NCBI GenBank assembly: GCA_004297775.1
Contig: SCUE01000019.1
Coordinates: 1-64,000, forward strand
From: Chloroflexota bacterium
Lineage (GTDB): Bacteria; Chloroflexota; UBA6077; FW602-bin22
Reading direction: 5' to 3'
DNA: 64,000 bases
Shown piece after piece: positions 7,602 through 16,212 of the stretch. The notes under the pieces were generated by a model. It searched no databases and was not told where the DNA came from. It saw nothing but the letters and a program-made list of their open reading frames with translations. The translations under genes were made by a program, and so were the position numbers. The stretch's first letter is position 1, and each line of letters begins with the position of its first letter.

Positions 7602-8632
7602 TGACGCGCTCCTGTGCTCTCGGTTTGCGCGGGGACGCGAAAGGCGCCGCGCCGCGCCGCGCTGGCGATTGTCTCACGGATCTTGACAAGGCGCGGCCCC
7701 TTCCGACTGAGACGCACCGTGACGATATCGTGGGGTCCGATCTCGTGTTCGCGCTCGCCGTCAAGCGCAAGCACGCCCGGACAATCGCGCACATCGAACC
7801 TCGTGTCCGGCGCCAGGTGTCCGTGCGAGGATACGCAGACCGTCTCGACGATTCCCGGGACAATCGGCGCACGTACGCATTCACCGCCCGGCTCATCCGA
7901 AATCGTGAGCCAGAGACCGTCATCATCGTCCGGACCGATCGGCTCCAAATGGGCACCGATCGCCGAGAGTCCGATCGCGCCGGGCTCCCCGCGCGCCAGG
8001 AACAGCCAGTCAAGAGCGCGCGCGTCCCATACCGCCCGCGCGCCCACGAATCGCGCGCGAATGATCGCCGCGTCGACGAGGGCAATGTCGGCAGTCTCCG
8101 AGCCGTCCGGACGAGCGATCGTCAGGTCGAGTCGCTTCGTATGGGGCGCGCACGTGTCCAGATCGACGCGCCGCCGGGCGATCAGTCCGGCCGCGATGCC
8201 GGCGGTGGTCCCATCGATCCAAGTTGGCAGGGCGTTGTTGGTTCCGGTCGAAACCGCGACGACCGGGACGTCGCCGATCGCGGTCGCGACGATGCGATTG
8301 GTGCCATCACCGCCCAGGACGATGGCGCACGCCGCGCCCGCGTCCGAAACAGCCCGCGCCGCGACGGCCGAGTCGCCTTGCCGTCCAGTGAACGTCATTG
8401 CGATCGGCGCGGCATCGAGCGTTCCTCGAAAGTGCTCGAGCGCGCGGCCGACGATGTCGAAGTGGTCCGGCATGTAGAGGACGCGCGAGACGCCCTCCGA
8501 GACCAATCCGCCCAGAATCCGCCGAGTGATGCTGACTTTCTCGTTGTTGTCGACGACTGAAGCCGCGCCGATGACGCGGCGTATGTCCTTGCCGGATTGC
8601 GGGTTCGCGATGATGCCGACGATGGTGCCGAT
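7598..8632 (-). CDS. ATP-NAD kinase / AcoX family protein
   Basis: An NAD-kinase-fold protein of about 344 aa related to AcoX, the accessory protein encoded in acetoin-catabolism operons. The nucleotide-binding signature VLGGDGTNR is present, followed by VSTGTNNALP, and the N-terminus carries VGIIANPQSGKDIRR, which matches where AcoX proteins begin. That N-terminus has no ATG, GTG or TTG in frame: an in-frame TAA lies shortly upstream, GGGAGG precedes, and the codon at SD distance is ATC (8632); CTG at 8647 is another option. The first conventional start is TTG at 8506, which would delete the first strand and loop of the fold. The gene faces the E1 alpha/beta pair tail-to-tail, fitting an acetoin-type theme. 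Confidence 0.8.
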   Translation of the reverse strand: MGTIVGIIANPQSGKDIRRVIGAASVVDNNEKVSITRRILGGLVSEGVSRVLYMPDHFDIVGRALEHFRGTLDAAPIAMTFTGRQGDSAVAARAVSDAGAACAIVLGGDGTNRIVATAIGDVPVVAVSTGTNNALPTWIDGTTAGIAAGLIARRRVDLDTCAPHTKRLDLTIARPDGSETADIALVDAAIIRARFVGARAVWDARALDWLFLARGEPGAIGLSAIGAHLEPIGPDDDDGLWLTISDEPGGECVRAPIVPGIVETVCVSSHGHLAPDTRFDVRDCPGVLALDGEREHEIGPHDIVTVRLSRKGPRLVKIRETIASAARRGAFRVPAQTESTGARQ

Positions 8633-8736
8633 GAATCTTCCTCCCAGAAGCCAGACGGATTATCGCTTCCGATCGCGCATTGGGAGGCGTAGCGCGCCGA
8701 GGGGCCGCGTTCGAGGGCGATTCGCGGCCGGGTCGC

Positions 8737-9216
8737 TTACCGGAGGAGAACGACCATGATGCCGCAGAGCGTCACGAGCCCGGCGGCGGCCAGGGCCAGG
8801 CGTGTCTGGTACGCCACGTCGCCGAACCGGACGTCGAGCGCGCTCATCGAATCCACCTGGATCGTCTCGACGCGCTCGAGGCGGTTCTCGACCGCGGCTA
8901 GGCGCACCGCCTGAGCCTCGAGAGGGGCGCGAAATGACGCCAACTCCGGCTGGACCATGGCATTGACCGCCTCGCCGATGCGCGGCGAGAGTCTTTCGTC
9001 CAATCGCTGCTCGAGAGTGTCAAACGTGCGCATCTGACGCTGGTTCATATCCTCGATTCGTTGTTCGAGGATCCCGATGCGCTCGCGCGTGTCGCGACCG
9101 CCTTCGATCGCGTCATCGATTCGTCCGGCGATGACGTTCAGGCGACGAATCAGTTCATCGCTTGGTCTCTGTGGTGCGGCATCGGCCGCGCTCTGCGCGG
9201 GAGCTGTGGTAACCAA
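8737..9216 (-). CDS. Tail-anchored coiled-coil protein
   Basis: A 159-aa protein. Residues about 20-135 are heptad-rich (IRRLNVIAGRIDDAIEG, ERIGILEQRIEDMNQRQ, VRLAAVENRLERVETIQ) and should form long coiled coils. One hydrophobic helix at the extreme C-terminus (about 139-157, LALAAAGLVTLCGIMVVLL) would anchor it in the membrane with the coil in the cytoplasm. No enzymatic motif is seen. Similar small proteins are described only as hypothetical. It diverges from the hydroxyacyl-CoA dehydrogenase gene at 9302. Confidence 0.65.
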   Translation of the reverse strand: MVTTAPAQSAADAAPQRPSDELIRRLNVIAGRIDDAIEGGRDTRERIGILEQRIEDMNQRQMRTFDTLEQRLDERLSPRIGEAVNAMVQPELASFRAPLEAQAVRLAAVENRLERVETIQVDSMSALDVRFGDVAYQTRLALAAAGLVTLCGIMVVLLR

Positions 9217-9287
9217 GGTCGCCTCCGGTCGCGCTCATCGGCGTCGATATCACGATTCTCGGCAAGGTTAGAGGAATCTTAACGGTC

Positions 9288-9293
9288 TATACT
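9288..9293 (+). promoter_or_regulatory. -10 box of the hydroxyacyl-CoA dehydrogenase gene
   Basis: TATACT ends 8 nt before the ATG at 9302, with no ribosome binding site between. This spacing predicts a leaderless or nearly leaderless transcript. No convincing -35 hexamer lies 16-18 bp upstream. Confidence 0.5.
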
Positions 9294-9301
9294 CGCCCGC
9301 C

Positions 9302-10264
9302 ATGTCAAACGAGATTCAACGCATCACAATCGTCGGCGCCGGCCTCATGGGTCACGGCATCGCCCAGGTCTTTGCGCTGTCGGGCCGCGCGGTAACGCTG
9401 ACCGACATGGCCGCGGCCGCATTGCCGCGAGCGCGTGACGGCATCGCTCGGATGCTCGACCTGTTTGTCGCGAACGACCTGGTCACGCGCGCGGAGGCCG
9501 ACGACGCTCTAGGTCGGATTCATCTCGAACCGTCATTCGAAGCGGCCGTTCGCGACGCCGACTACGTCACGGAGGCGGTCTTCGAGGATGTCGATCTGAA
9601 GGCGCGCGTGTTCGCGGACCTCGATCGTCTGTGCCGTCCCGGCGTGATCTTGACGTCGAACACCTCCGGTCTCAGTTCGAACGCGATCGCCCGCAACGTG
9701 TCCCGGCGGGCGCTGTGCTGCGTCACGCATTTCTGGAATCCGCCGCACATCCTGCCCCTTGTCGAAGTCGTTCGCAACGACGACACGTCGGACGACACGG
9801 TTGCGGCCGTGACGGCCTTGCTTCGCTCGGCCAACAAGGTTCCGGTGGTCGTGCGGCGGGACATTCCTGGTCAGGTCGGCAATCGCCTCCAGTACGCGCT
9901 ATTCCGTGAAGCGGTCTCGCTGGTTGAGAAGGGCGTCTGTTCGGCCGAGGACATTGACACCGTCATCAAGATGAGCTTTGGACGCCGTCTCTCGACGATT
10001 GGCATCCTTGAAACCGCCGATGTGAACGCGACCTCGCTCTGGGCGAGCATCTCCCACTACTTGTTCAAGGAGCTCGATTGCGCCCAGGACACGCACGAGC
10101 TCTTGAAAAACCTGATCGCGCAGGGGCGCACTGGTGTCAATGCCGGGGCCGGCTTCCACGATTGGCCGACGGAACGCCTCGCCCAGACCCTGGCTCGACG
10201 CGACGCTGAGTTGATGCGATGGTTGGGTATCGACAAGCGGGAGCGCGAGTCGCGGTCGAGCTAG
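9302..10264 (+). CDS. 3-hydroxyacyl-CoA dehydrogenase (3-hydroxybutyryl-CoA type)
   Basis: A 320-aa NAD-dependent dehydrogenase that oxidises or forms 3-hydroxyacyl-CoA in fatty acid, butyrate or polyhydroxyalkanoate metabolism. The N-terminal Rossmann motif is IVGAGLMGHGIAQVF. The catalytic segment CCVTHFWNPPHILPLVEVV supplies the His-Glu pair and Asn, and the C-terminal helical domain follows from about 190 (RDIPGQVGNRLQYAL). Length fits a single-function HBD enzyme. No thiolase or enoyl-CoA hydratase is nearby, and the C-terminus has FHDWP rather than the usual FYDY. Its last four bases overlap the converging gene at 10261. Confidence 0.9.
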   Translation: MSNEIQRITIVGAGLMGHGIAQVFALSGRAVTLTDMAAAALPRARDGIARMLDLFVANDLVTRAEADDALGRIHLEPSFEAAVRDADYVTEAVFEDVDLKARVFADLDRLCRPGVILTSNTSGLSSNAIARNVSRRALCCVTHFWNPPHILPLVEVVRNDDTSDDTVAAVTALLRSANKVPVVVRRDIPGQVGNRLQYALFREAVSLVEKGVCSAEDIDTVIKMSFGRRLSTIGILETADVNATSLWASISHYLFKELDCAQDTHELLKNLIAQGRTGVNAGAGFHDWPTERLAQTLARRDAELMRWLGIDKRERESRSS

Positions 10265-10752
10265 CGAGGCGGCAGCACAGTTGTCGTCGCCGTGAACTCG
10301 GCGCGGCCGGAGCGGCTGTCGGTCAGGACGATCGGTTCGAAGCCGCGGCGTGCCGCGACAACCCGTGCCGTGAGGGCGAAGTCGCCGGCCGATCGCGGCG
10401 CGACGACGACTGCGTACGAAGCCTTTTCGCCCGCTCCGAGGCGGCCGAAGTAGATCCGGCGTTCGTTTGGCGCGTCGTCGATGCGGGCCAGTGGGCGCGT
10501 TTCGATGACCGTCATCACTTTCGCGTAGCCGGGATTGATCTTCATGCCGACATCGTCGATCGCGGTTTGACCGTGGTTCTCGATCGTCAGTGTCAGCCGC
10601 GCGGGCTCGCGCGCGACCGCGCGTGTCGGGACATCGAGATCGATGGAAACGGATGACGCGGTATCGACTGATCTTGGACCCGCGAGCGCGGCGACGATTC
10701 CACAGAGTGACAGGGTCGCAACAATCAGCAGCGCCGGCGCGAATCGTCGCAT
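10261..10752 (-). CDS. Secreted Ig-like/DUF11-type protein
   Basis: A 163-aa protein with an N-terminal signal peptide or anchor (MRRFAPALLIVATLSLCGIVAALAG) and one beta-sandwich domain: ARLTLTIENHGQTAIDDVG, then GRLGAGEKASYAVVV. This is the style of extracellular CARDB/DUF11 domains that adopt an Ig fold. It is encoded 1 bp after the large GT-C gene on the same strand, and may be a periplasmic or surface partner of it. No enzymatic motif is visible. Confidence 0.7.
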   Translation of the reverse strand: MRRFAPALLIVATLSLCGIVAALAGPRSVDTASSVSIDLDVPTRAVAREPARLTLTIENHGQTAIDDVGMKINPGYAKVMTVIETRPLARIDDAPNERRIYFGRLGAGEKASYAVVVAPRSAGDFALTARVVAARRGFEPIVLTDSRSGRAEFTATTTVLPPR

Positions 10753-10753
10753 C

Positions 10754-13423
10754 TCAGCCCGGCGGATTCGGGAGCGAAATCAAGATGTGATCGGCTCCGG
10801 TCGCGGTGACTCGTCTCTGACCGGTCGCGGCATCGTAAACCCCGATACGAACTTGCGCGATCGGGGCACCGGCGGCTGCCGCGATCGTGTGCCGGTCGAC
10901 GACGTATTCGCCCGATACCCAGCCGGTCGTCGGCCGCTCCCAGTTCGCCGGCTCAGCGTCGTGCTGTCCAGCGATCGTCCCGTCGGGCGCCAATATGTGC
11001 GCGAAGACTTTGTATCGATTTCGCGGCGTGTCGGTCGGGCGCCACACGAGGGTTAGCGCGATGCCATCGCCCGCGCGTTCGAGCGTGTAGCCCGCGAGCG
11101 AGATTCCGTCGCCGAACGTCGCGGGCAGCGGGTTTGCCATTGGCGGCGGATCGAACGATCGCGCAATGCCCTCGACGCGAGCCGTTCCGAGGTGCACCGA
11201 CGGCGCAATCACACCGTCTGGGCCACTCACGCGGATCGCGACCGTGTAGTTGCCATCTGGCAGCGTTGGCGGAATCGTGACGGCGACCTGATCGCGCACG
11301 AGATCGCCAACGCGCCAGAGTTCGCTTGTGAAAACCCCGCCGAGCGTCAGATCGACCGAAGCGGCCGGGCGACCGCGCTCATCGAGGAGCGCGATGGAGC
11401 CGGTCATTCGCGACAAAGGTCCCGTGGCTCGCCACAGAAGTTCGACCGAGAGTGAACCGCCGGCGCCGATCGGACCACTTGGCAGGCGCACCTCGCGAAG
11501 CGCCAATTCGGGACCAATCGCGACTTCACGCGCCTCGGCCGTCAGGATCGGCGCGCGTTGGCGCTCGATCTGAATCTCGCCGAGAACCAACGATTGACCC
11601 AGCGGTCGCCCATCGGCCGTGACGACCTCCAAGGCGGTCACATCGTCCAGGCGATAAAGTGCCGTCTCGACGCGGTACGTCCCCGGCGGCGTTCCCGGCG
11701 TAATCGGAATCGCGTGTCCGATCTCGACGCGGTCGCCAATCTGCCACAGGGGCGAGCGGCGATAGTGGCTATCGCGCGGCTGATGGTCGGCGCGGCCCCA
11801 TCGGCGCCCCTCGCGATCTACGAGTTGCGCCCACGATCCGAACTCCAGACCCACGTTGTCGACCGCGTACTCGACGAGCGCGTAGGCAGTTCCGCCAGAC
11901 GGAGCGGCGCGTGGCGACGCCGCCCACCCCAGCGCGGTCGCGGAGGCGCCGAATCGAACGCCGCCAAGTGGCTGCCGCGGAAACGGCTGGAACGTTTTTC
12001 CGAGAAGGAGAGCGTAGCCACGCACCTTCAGGAGACCGAACTCCTGGAAGCTGACCAGGTCGCCGGCCGCTTCGAGGTGAGCGAGGAGGAACTGCTCTGG
12101 GTCGGATGGCCGGAGGTCGTGTGTCTGGTACCAGATGCGTGCCGCGCCGGTGCCGATGCTCGCCAGGCCGGCCGCGATCTCGCTCTCACGATACGGCTCG
12201 GTTGGCAGTTCGAGCCATGGTGCGCGCCCGCGGTGGTAGTAGACAACCCCCGGCGGCGAGTTCGTGACGATCGCGTCTCCGGGTCGTTCGGCCGCGTCGA
12301 TCGCGCGGATCGCGCTCCGATAGTCATCTCGACCGAGTCCGGCACCGTCGTGATAGCGGGCGGCGCCGAATCCGAAGAGCGTTGCCATCGCGCCGATGAG
12401 GAGGGCGCGCGGCAGAATCGTGGCGCGCCCTCCCGTGACGAGCGTTCCGGCGATCGCCACGAAGAGCAGGGGTGCCACCGGAAACGCATAGCGTGGGTGG
12501 TACACCGGCCGAATGATCGCGATTGCGGCCATCATTGCCAGCGGCGCAGCCCAGACCGCGTGGCCGATAGTCAGACGCCAGAGCACTTGACGGCCTCGTG
12601 CCGTGGCGCTCGTCAACGCGAGAACGAGCGCGATTGAGAGCGGAATGGCGTACAGCGCGAGCGCGACGCGATTCGAATCCCACAGATTGGCGTCCGATAG
12701 ACCTGTCCAGATCGCCGGCCAGGTCCACCTGACGACACGAGCCGGGGTTGTCGGTTCCGTCCATGGATTGGTCCAAGCACTGACGCGCTGTTCAAGGACA
12801 GTGGCCCAGGGAGCGATGGACAGTCCGACCAATCCGAGGGCAGTCCCGAGTCGTCCGAGTGTCCGCCGCCGCACCGCGACGAAGAGCGCGGCGCCCGCGA
12901 CGACCGGTGCGAGGTAGTAGTACGTGTACAACCCGATGCACGAAGCGAGCGCCCACAGGATCCAGAGCTTCCAGCCGCGCTTCGCGGCCGCGCGATCCGC
13001 GAGTGCGACGATCGCGATTCCGATGAACCCCGCCAGAGCAAACATGCGCGCCTCGGTGGCGTAGTACCAGAGATATGGTGACGCGCCTGTAAGAGTGGCG
13101 GCGAGGAGGCCGGCGTGCTTCCCAAACCATCGGCGCGCGACGTATGCCGCCGCGGCAACCGTGAGCGTTCCGAAGATCACCGACGAGTAGCGCAGCGCGA
13201 ATTCTGACTCTCCAGCCGCGAGCGCCCACGCCTTCAGGACGACATAATGTAGGGGCGGATGAAAGTCCTCCGCCGCGACCGTGGCAATGATGTCGCCGAT
13301 CGATCGTCGGGCGACGACAGCGGAGTACGCCTCGTCCCACCAAAAGCTCTGCGATCCGAGACCGACGACCCGGGCCGCGAACGCGAGGGCGATCACCGCG
13401 AGGAGGTAGGCCGACGCGATCAC
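10754..13423 (-). CDS. Large GT-C (family 39-like) membrane glycosyltransferase with extracellular C-terminal domains
   Basis: An 889-aa protein. Residues 1 to about 430 form a polytopic membrane domain with the GT-C signatures of PMT/ArnT-type enzymes: WWDEAY with D30-E31 in the first outer loop and an HPPLHY motif at 55-60. Such enzymes move a sugar from a polyprenyl-phosphate donor to an acceptor on the outer side. The C-terminal half, from about 440, has no membrane helices and contains repeated beta-rich units with a shared pattern (GDRVEIGHAIPITPGTPPGTY, GDLVRDQVAVTIPPTLPDGNY), so it is an exported adhesion or acceptor-binding region. It starts at GTG 13423. The downstream neighbour is the small secreted Ig-like protein. 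Confidence 0.82.
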   Translation of the reverse strand: MIASAYLLAVIALAFAARVVGLGSQSFWWDEAYSAVVARRSIGDIIATVAAEDFHPPLHYVVLKAWALAAGESEFALRYSSVIFGTLTVAAAAYVARRWFGKHAGLLAATLTGASPYLWYYATEARMFALAGFIGIAIVALADRAAAKRGWKLWILWALASCIGLYTYYYLAPVVAGAALFVAVRRRTLGRLGTALGLVGLSIAPWATVLEQRVSAWTNPWTEPTTPARVVRWTWPAIWTGLSDANLWDSNRVALALYAIPLSIALVLALTSATARGRQVLWRLTIGHAVWAAPLAMMAAIAIIRPVYHPRYAFPVAPLLFVAIAGTLVTGGRATILPRALLIGAMATLFGFGAARYHDGAGLGRDDYRSAIRAIDAAERPGDAIVTNSPPGVVYYHRGRAPWLELPTEPYRESEIAAGLASIGTGAARIWYQTHDLRPSDPEQFLLAHLEAAGDLVSFQEFGLLKVRGYALLLGKTFQPFPRQPLGGVRFGASATALGWAASPRAAPSGGTAYALVEYAVDNVGLEFGSWAQLVDREGRRWGRADHQPRDSHYRRSPLWQIGDRVEIGHAIPITPGTPPGTYRVETALYRLDDVTALEVVTADGRPLGQSLVLGEIQIERQRAPILTAEAREVAIGPELALREVRLPSGPIGAGGSLSVELLWRATGPLSRMTGSIALLDERGRPAASVDLTLGGVFTSELWRVGDLVRDQVAVTIPPTLPDGNYTVAIRVSGPDGVIAPSVHLGTARVEGIARSFDPPPMANPLPATFGDGISLAGYTLERAGDGIALTLVWRPTDTPRNRYKVFAHILAPDGTIAGQHDAEPANWERPTTGWVSGEYVVDRHTIAAAAGAPIAQVRIGVYDAATGQRRVTATGADHILISLPNPPG

Positions 13424-13540
13424 AACGGAGTGTCGATGATCGACGCGAGAACTCGATCCGGCGTTCGCCCGTGCAGCTCCCGGACGAAGCCGATTCGTCG
13501 GCGGCCAGACTTCGGTTCTGGCCCTGCCACGCGGCGTGAT

Positions 13541-13546
13541 TATACT
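13541..13546 (+). promoter_or_regulatory. Candidate -10 box upstream of the DUF362 gene
   Basis: TATACT lies about 65 bp before the GTG at 13611, within the 187-bp gap between the divergent GT-C and DUF362 genes. A leader with a GGGAGG box (13598-13603) follows. The -35 is not clear. Confidence 0.4.
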
Positions 13547-13610
13547 GCCGGGCTGTCGAAAGGGCAGTCGCCGGGGCGATTGTCGTGTTTCGCATTCGGG
13601 AGGCAGCCAA

Positions 13611-14789
13611 GTGAGCGCACGTCAGGCAGTCGGCGTTCGGCAGTGTTCGCCAGAGGCGGCCGATCGCGAGGTCCGCGACGCACTGTTCGCCGCCGCGGCC
13701 GAGCTTGGCGATTTATCGCGTCTCTTCGCCGGGAAACGGAAGGTCCTCGTCAAGCCGAACATCGGGACCGACGATGTTCGGCGTCACCGTGGTCGTCAGG
13801 TGGCCCTGACGGATCCGGCCGTGTTGCGCGCCACCCTCGAATTGATTCGACAGTCCTACGACGGCGAAATCGTGATCGGAGAAGCTACAACGGGAAGCCC
13901 GTGCCAGGAAATCTACGATCGCGTCGGCCATCGACTCGATGACCTCGGCGCCAGAGTCGTCGATCTGAAAGACGGCCCATTCGTAACGCTACCGCTTCCG
14001 GGCGGCCTGATGTTCGATCGATATGTGATGGCCGCCGAGTACGCCGATGCGGACATGATCGTTTCGGTCGCCAAGATGAAGTCGCACCTGTCGACCGGCG
14101 CGACGCTCTGCCTGAAGAATCTCTTCGGGATGACGCCGACAGCGCCGTATGGGAGTCCACGCCGATACTTGCACGCGCCGGTCCGGTTGCCGCGCGTGTT
14201 GGTCGATGTGGCGCTCCTTCACCCACCCGAGCTGTGCGTCGTCGATGGTCTGGTCGGTCAGAGCGGACAAGAATGGCACGGCGAGCCGAACGAGCCTGGC
14301 GTGGTTCTCGTGGGAACGAACGTCGTTGCGACGGACGCGGCCGCGATGCGGATGATGGGATTCGATCCGGAGCAGGACTTTGGCGAGTATCCGTACCTCT
14401 TCGATCGCAATCCGATTCGGCTGGCCGCTGAGGCGGGGCTCGGGAGCCCAGCCGCGAACGACATCGACATTCGCGGAGATGCGTCGTTTCTCTGCGCAGC
14501 GCCATTCTCAGTCAACCGCCAGCCATCAGACACCGTCGCGCGCGTGCGGATGGATGTGGCGCGACAGATCGACTGGTACCGGTCGCACCGCCACGAGCTG
14601 TGCTCGCGACACCAGGGCAAGTACCTCGCGATCGCGGGCGAGTCCGTGATCGCGGTCGCTGAGACGGTGGATGACCTGGGTGGGCGTGGCGCGCTGGCCG
14701 AGGGTGCCAGCGCCGGGGGAATCCTCGTCAAGCGCGCGGACGTTGCGGAGTGCGAGGATGAGCGGCTCGAGGTCTACGACCGGCTGTAG
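13611..14789 (+). CDS. DUF362 domain-containing protein
   Basis: A 392-aa protein of the DUF362 family. The GTG at 13611 is chosen because GGGAGG lies 7 nt upstream and the recognisable sequence begins right after it. Family hallmarks are VLVKPNIG near the N-terminus, IVSVAKMKSHLSTGATLCLKNLFG in the middle and a GTNVVATDAAAMRMMGFDP segment. DUF362 proteins are of unknown function, often next to Fe-S or cofactor genes; this copy has no CxxC ferredoxin module. It ends 64 bp before the converging moeA gene. Confidence 0.85.
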   Translation: MSARQAVGVRQCSPEAADREVRDALFAAAAELGDLSRLFAGKRKVLVKPNIGTDDVRRHRGRQVALTDPAVLRATLELIRQSYDGEIVIGEATTGSPCQEIYDRVGHRLDDLGARVVDLKDGPFVTLPLPGGLMFDRYVMAAEYADADMIVSVAKMKSHLSTGATLCLKNLFGMTPTAPYGSPRRYLHAPVRLPRVLVDVALLHPPELCVVDGLVGQSGQEWHGEPNEPGVVLVGTNVVATDAAAMRMMGFDPEQDFGEYPYLFDRNPIRLAAEAGLGSPAANDIDIRGDASFLCAAPFSVNRQPSDTVARVRMDVARQIDWYRSHRHELCSRHQGKYLAIAGESVIAVAETVDDLGGRGALAEGASAGGILVKRADVAECEDERLEVYDRL

Positions 14790-14853
14790 GCGCGGCCGGT
14801 TGCGGATGGGCGGTCGGCTTCCGACCTCAGCGGCGCAGTGGCGCCGAACGCGC

Positions 14854-16095
14854 CTACGTGACGATCTCTCCGATGATCAGCGCCGGAACGACCGATCCCG
14901 CCGGGAGATTCTCGTCGCCGGGGAGGACCTCGATCAGCGCGTTCGCGCCGACGAGGGACAGCAATCGGCTTGATGCTTGCGATCCGGTACCGCGGGCCAC
15001 CAACTCGCCATTTTTCCACCGAACGATCGCGCGCTGATACTCGGTTCGATCGAGGGTTCGTGGCACGGAGTACTCGACTCGTACCGGTAGCCGCGGCCGG
15101 TCGGGCGACGGGCACCCCTGCATGATTCGTAATGCCGGGCGCACGAAGATCTCGAATGTCACTAACGCCGATACCGGGTTTCCCGGCAGACCGAACGCGA
15201 GGCGCTGCCCGACGGTCGCGAACGTCAGCGGCTTGCCGGGGCGCAGCGCGATCCGGCCAAAGTGCACCTGGCCGAGTTCCTCCAGGATCGGCTTGATCAA
15301 ATCGCGCGAGCCGACCGAGACCCCGCCCGACGTGATCAGAACGTCGGCGATGCCCAGCGCCTGAACGATCGCCGCGCGTTGCTCGACCTCGTCGTCACGC
15401 ACGCGACCGAGCGACACCACCTCGCCGCCGGCTTCTTCGATTGCGACGCGAAGCGCGAAGCGGTTGCTATCACGGATGGATCCCGGGCCGAGCATCGCGC
15501 CAGGGTCGACGAGTTCGTCGCCGGTCGAGAGTACCGCGACGCGCGGACGACGCCCGACCAGAGCCTGACCTATTCCCAGAGTTGCGAGTAACCCGATCTC
15601 AGGCGGCCCGATCTGCGTGCCCGCTTTCAGGACAACCTGGCCGATGTCGATGTCGATCCCCGGCTGACGCACGTTCTCGCCATCACGAGGACGGCGCCCG
15701 CGAATCGTGATCTTCCCATCCATCAGGTCGACGTTTTCGAACATCGCCGCCGCGGTTGCGCCGCGCGGCAACGGAGCGCCGGTCATGATTCGGGCGGCCT
15801 GCCCCGGCCGCAGTGAACGATCAGAGACATCGCCCGCCAGGACATCGCCGACGACAGTACGAATCGTCTGGCCGTCGCCAGCGTCGATTGCGTACCCGTC
15901 AACGATTGAGGCTGGGAATGGTGGCAGGCGCTCGGTCGATACGACGTCCTCGACCAGAATCCGACCGGCCAGGCCGTCCAGGTCGACGAATTCACCGGGC
16001 AGAACGTGGCTGAGTGCGGTGACGATCTCGCGGGCCTTGCCGACCGAGAGCAGACCGTACCGCTCCTCGTAGCGCGCGAGATCCTCATTTGCCAT
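14854..16095 (-). CDS. moeA: Molybdopterin molybdotransferase MoeA (copy 1)
   Basis: A 413-aa MoeA, which inserts molybdate into adenylylated molybdopterin in the last step of molybdenum cofactor assembly. Visible motifs in order: PPFPASIVDGYAI, RIMTGAPLPRGATA, VLSTGDELVDPG, ITSGGVSVGSRDL, RPGKPLTFA and GLPGNPVSALVTFE. The ATG at 16095 is preferred because the conserved N-terminus starts there; longer frames run into the divergent sigma factor promoter. A second moeA lies at 24718 and mobA at 40434, so the organism makes a nucleotide form of Moco. The divergent neighbour is an ECF sigma gene. Confidence 0.93.
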   Translation of the reverse strand: MANEDLARYEERYGLLSVGKAREIVTALSHVLPGEFVDLDGLAGRILVEDVVSTERLPPFPASIVDGYAIDAGDGQTIRTVVGDVLAGDVSDRSLRPGQAARIMTGAPLPRGATAAAMFENVDLMDGKITIRGRRPRDGENVRQPGIDIDIGQVVLKAGTQIGPPEIGLLATLGIGQALVGRRPRVAVLSTGDELVDPGAMLGPGSIRDSNRFALRVAIEEAGGEVVSLGRVRDDEVEQRAAIVQALGIADVLITSGGVSVGSRDLIKPILEELGQVHFGRIALRPGKPLTFATVGQRLAFGLPGNPVSALVTFEIFVRPALRIMQGCPSPDRPRLPVRVEYSVPRTLDRTEYQRAIVRWKNGELVARGTGSQASSRLLSLVGANALIEVLPGDENLPAGSVVPALIIGEIVT

Positions 16096-16212
16096 CGTGG
16101 CGAAGCATGGTAGTCCGATTGCTGGCTGATACACTCCGATAGATCCGACACCGCGCGGCCCACGTAGGGGTATATGTGGGTGCGCCCGCGGTTTGCCGAC
16201 ACAGGAGCCGCG

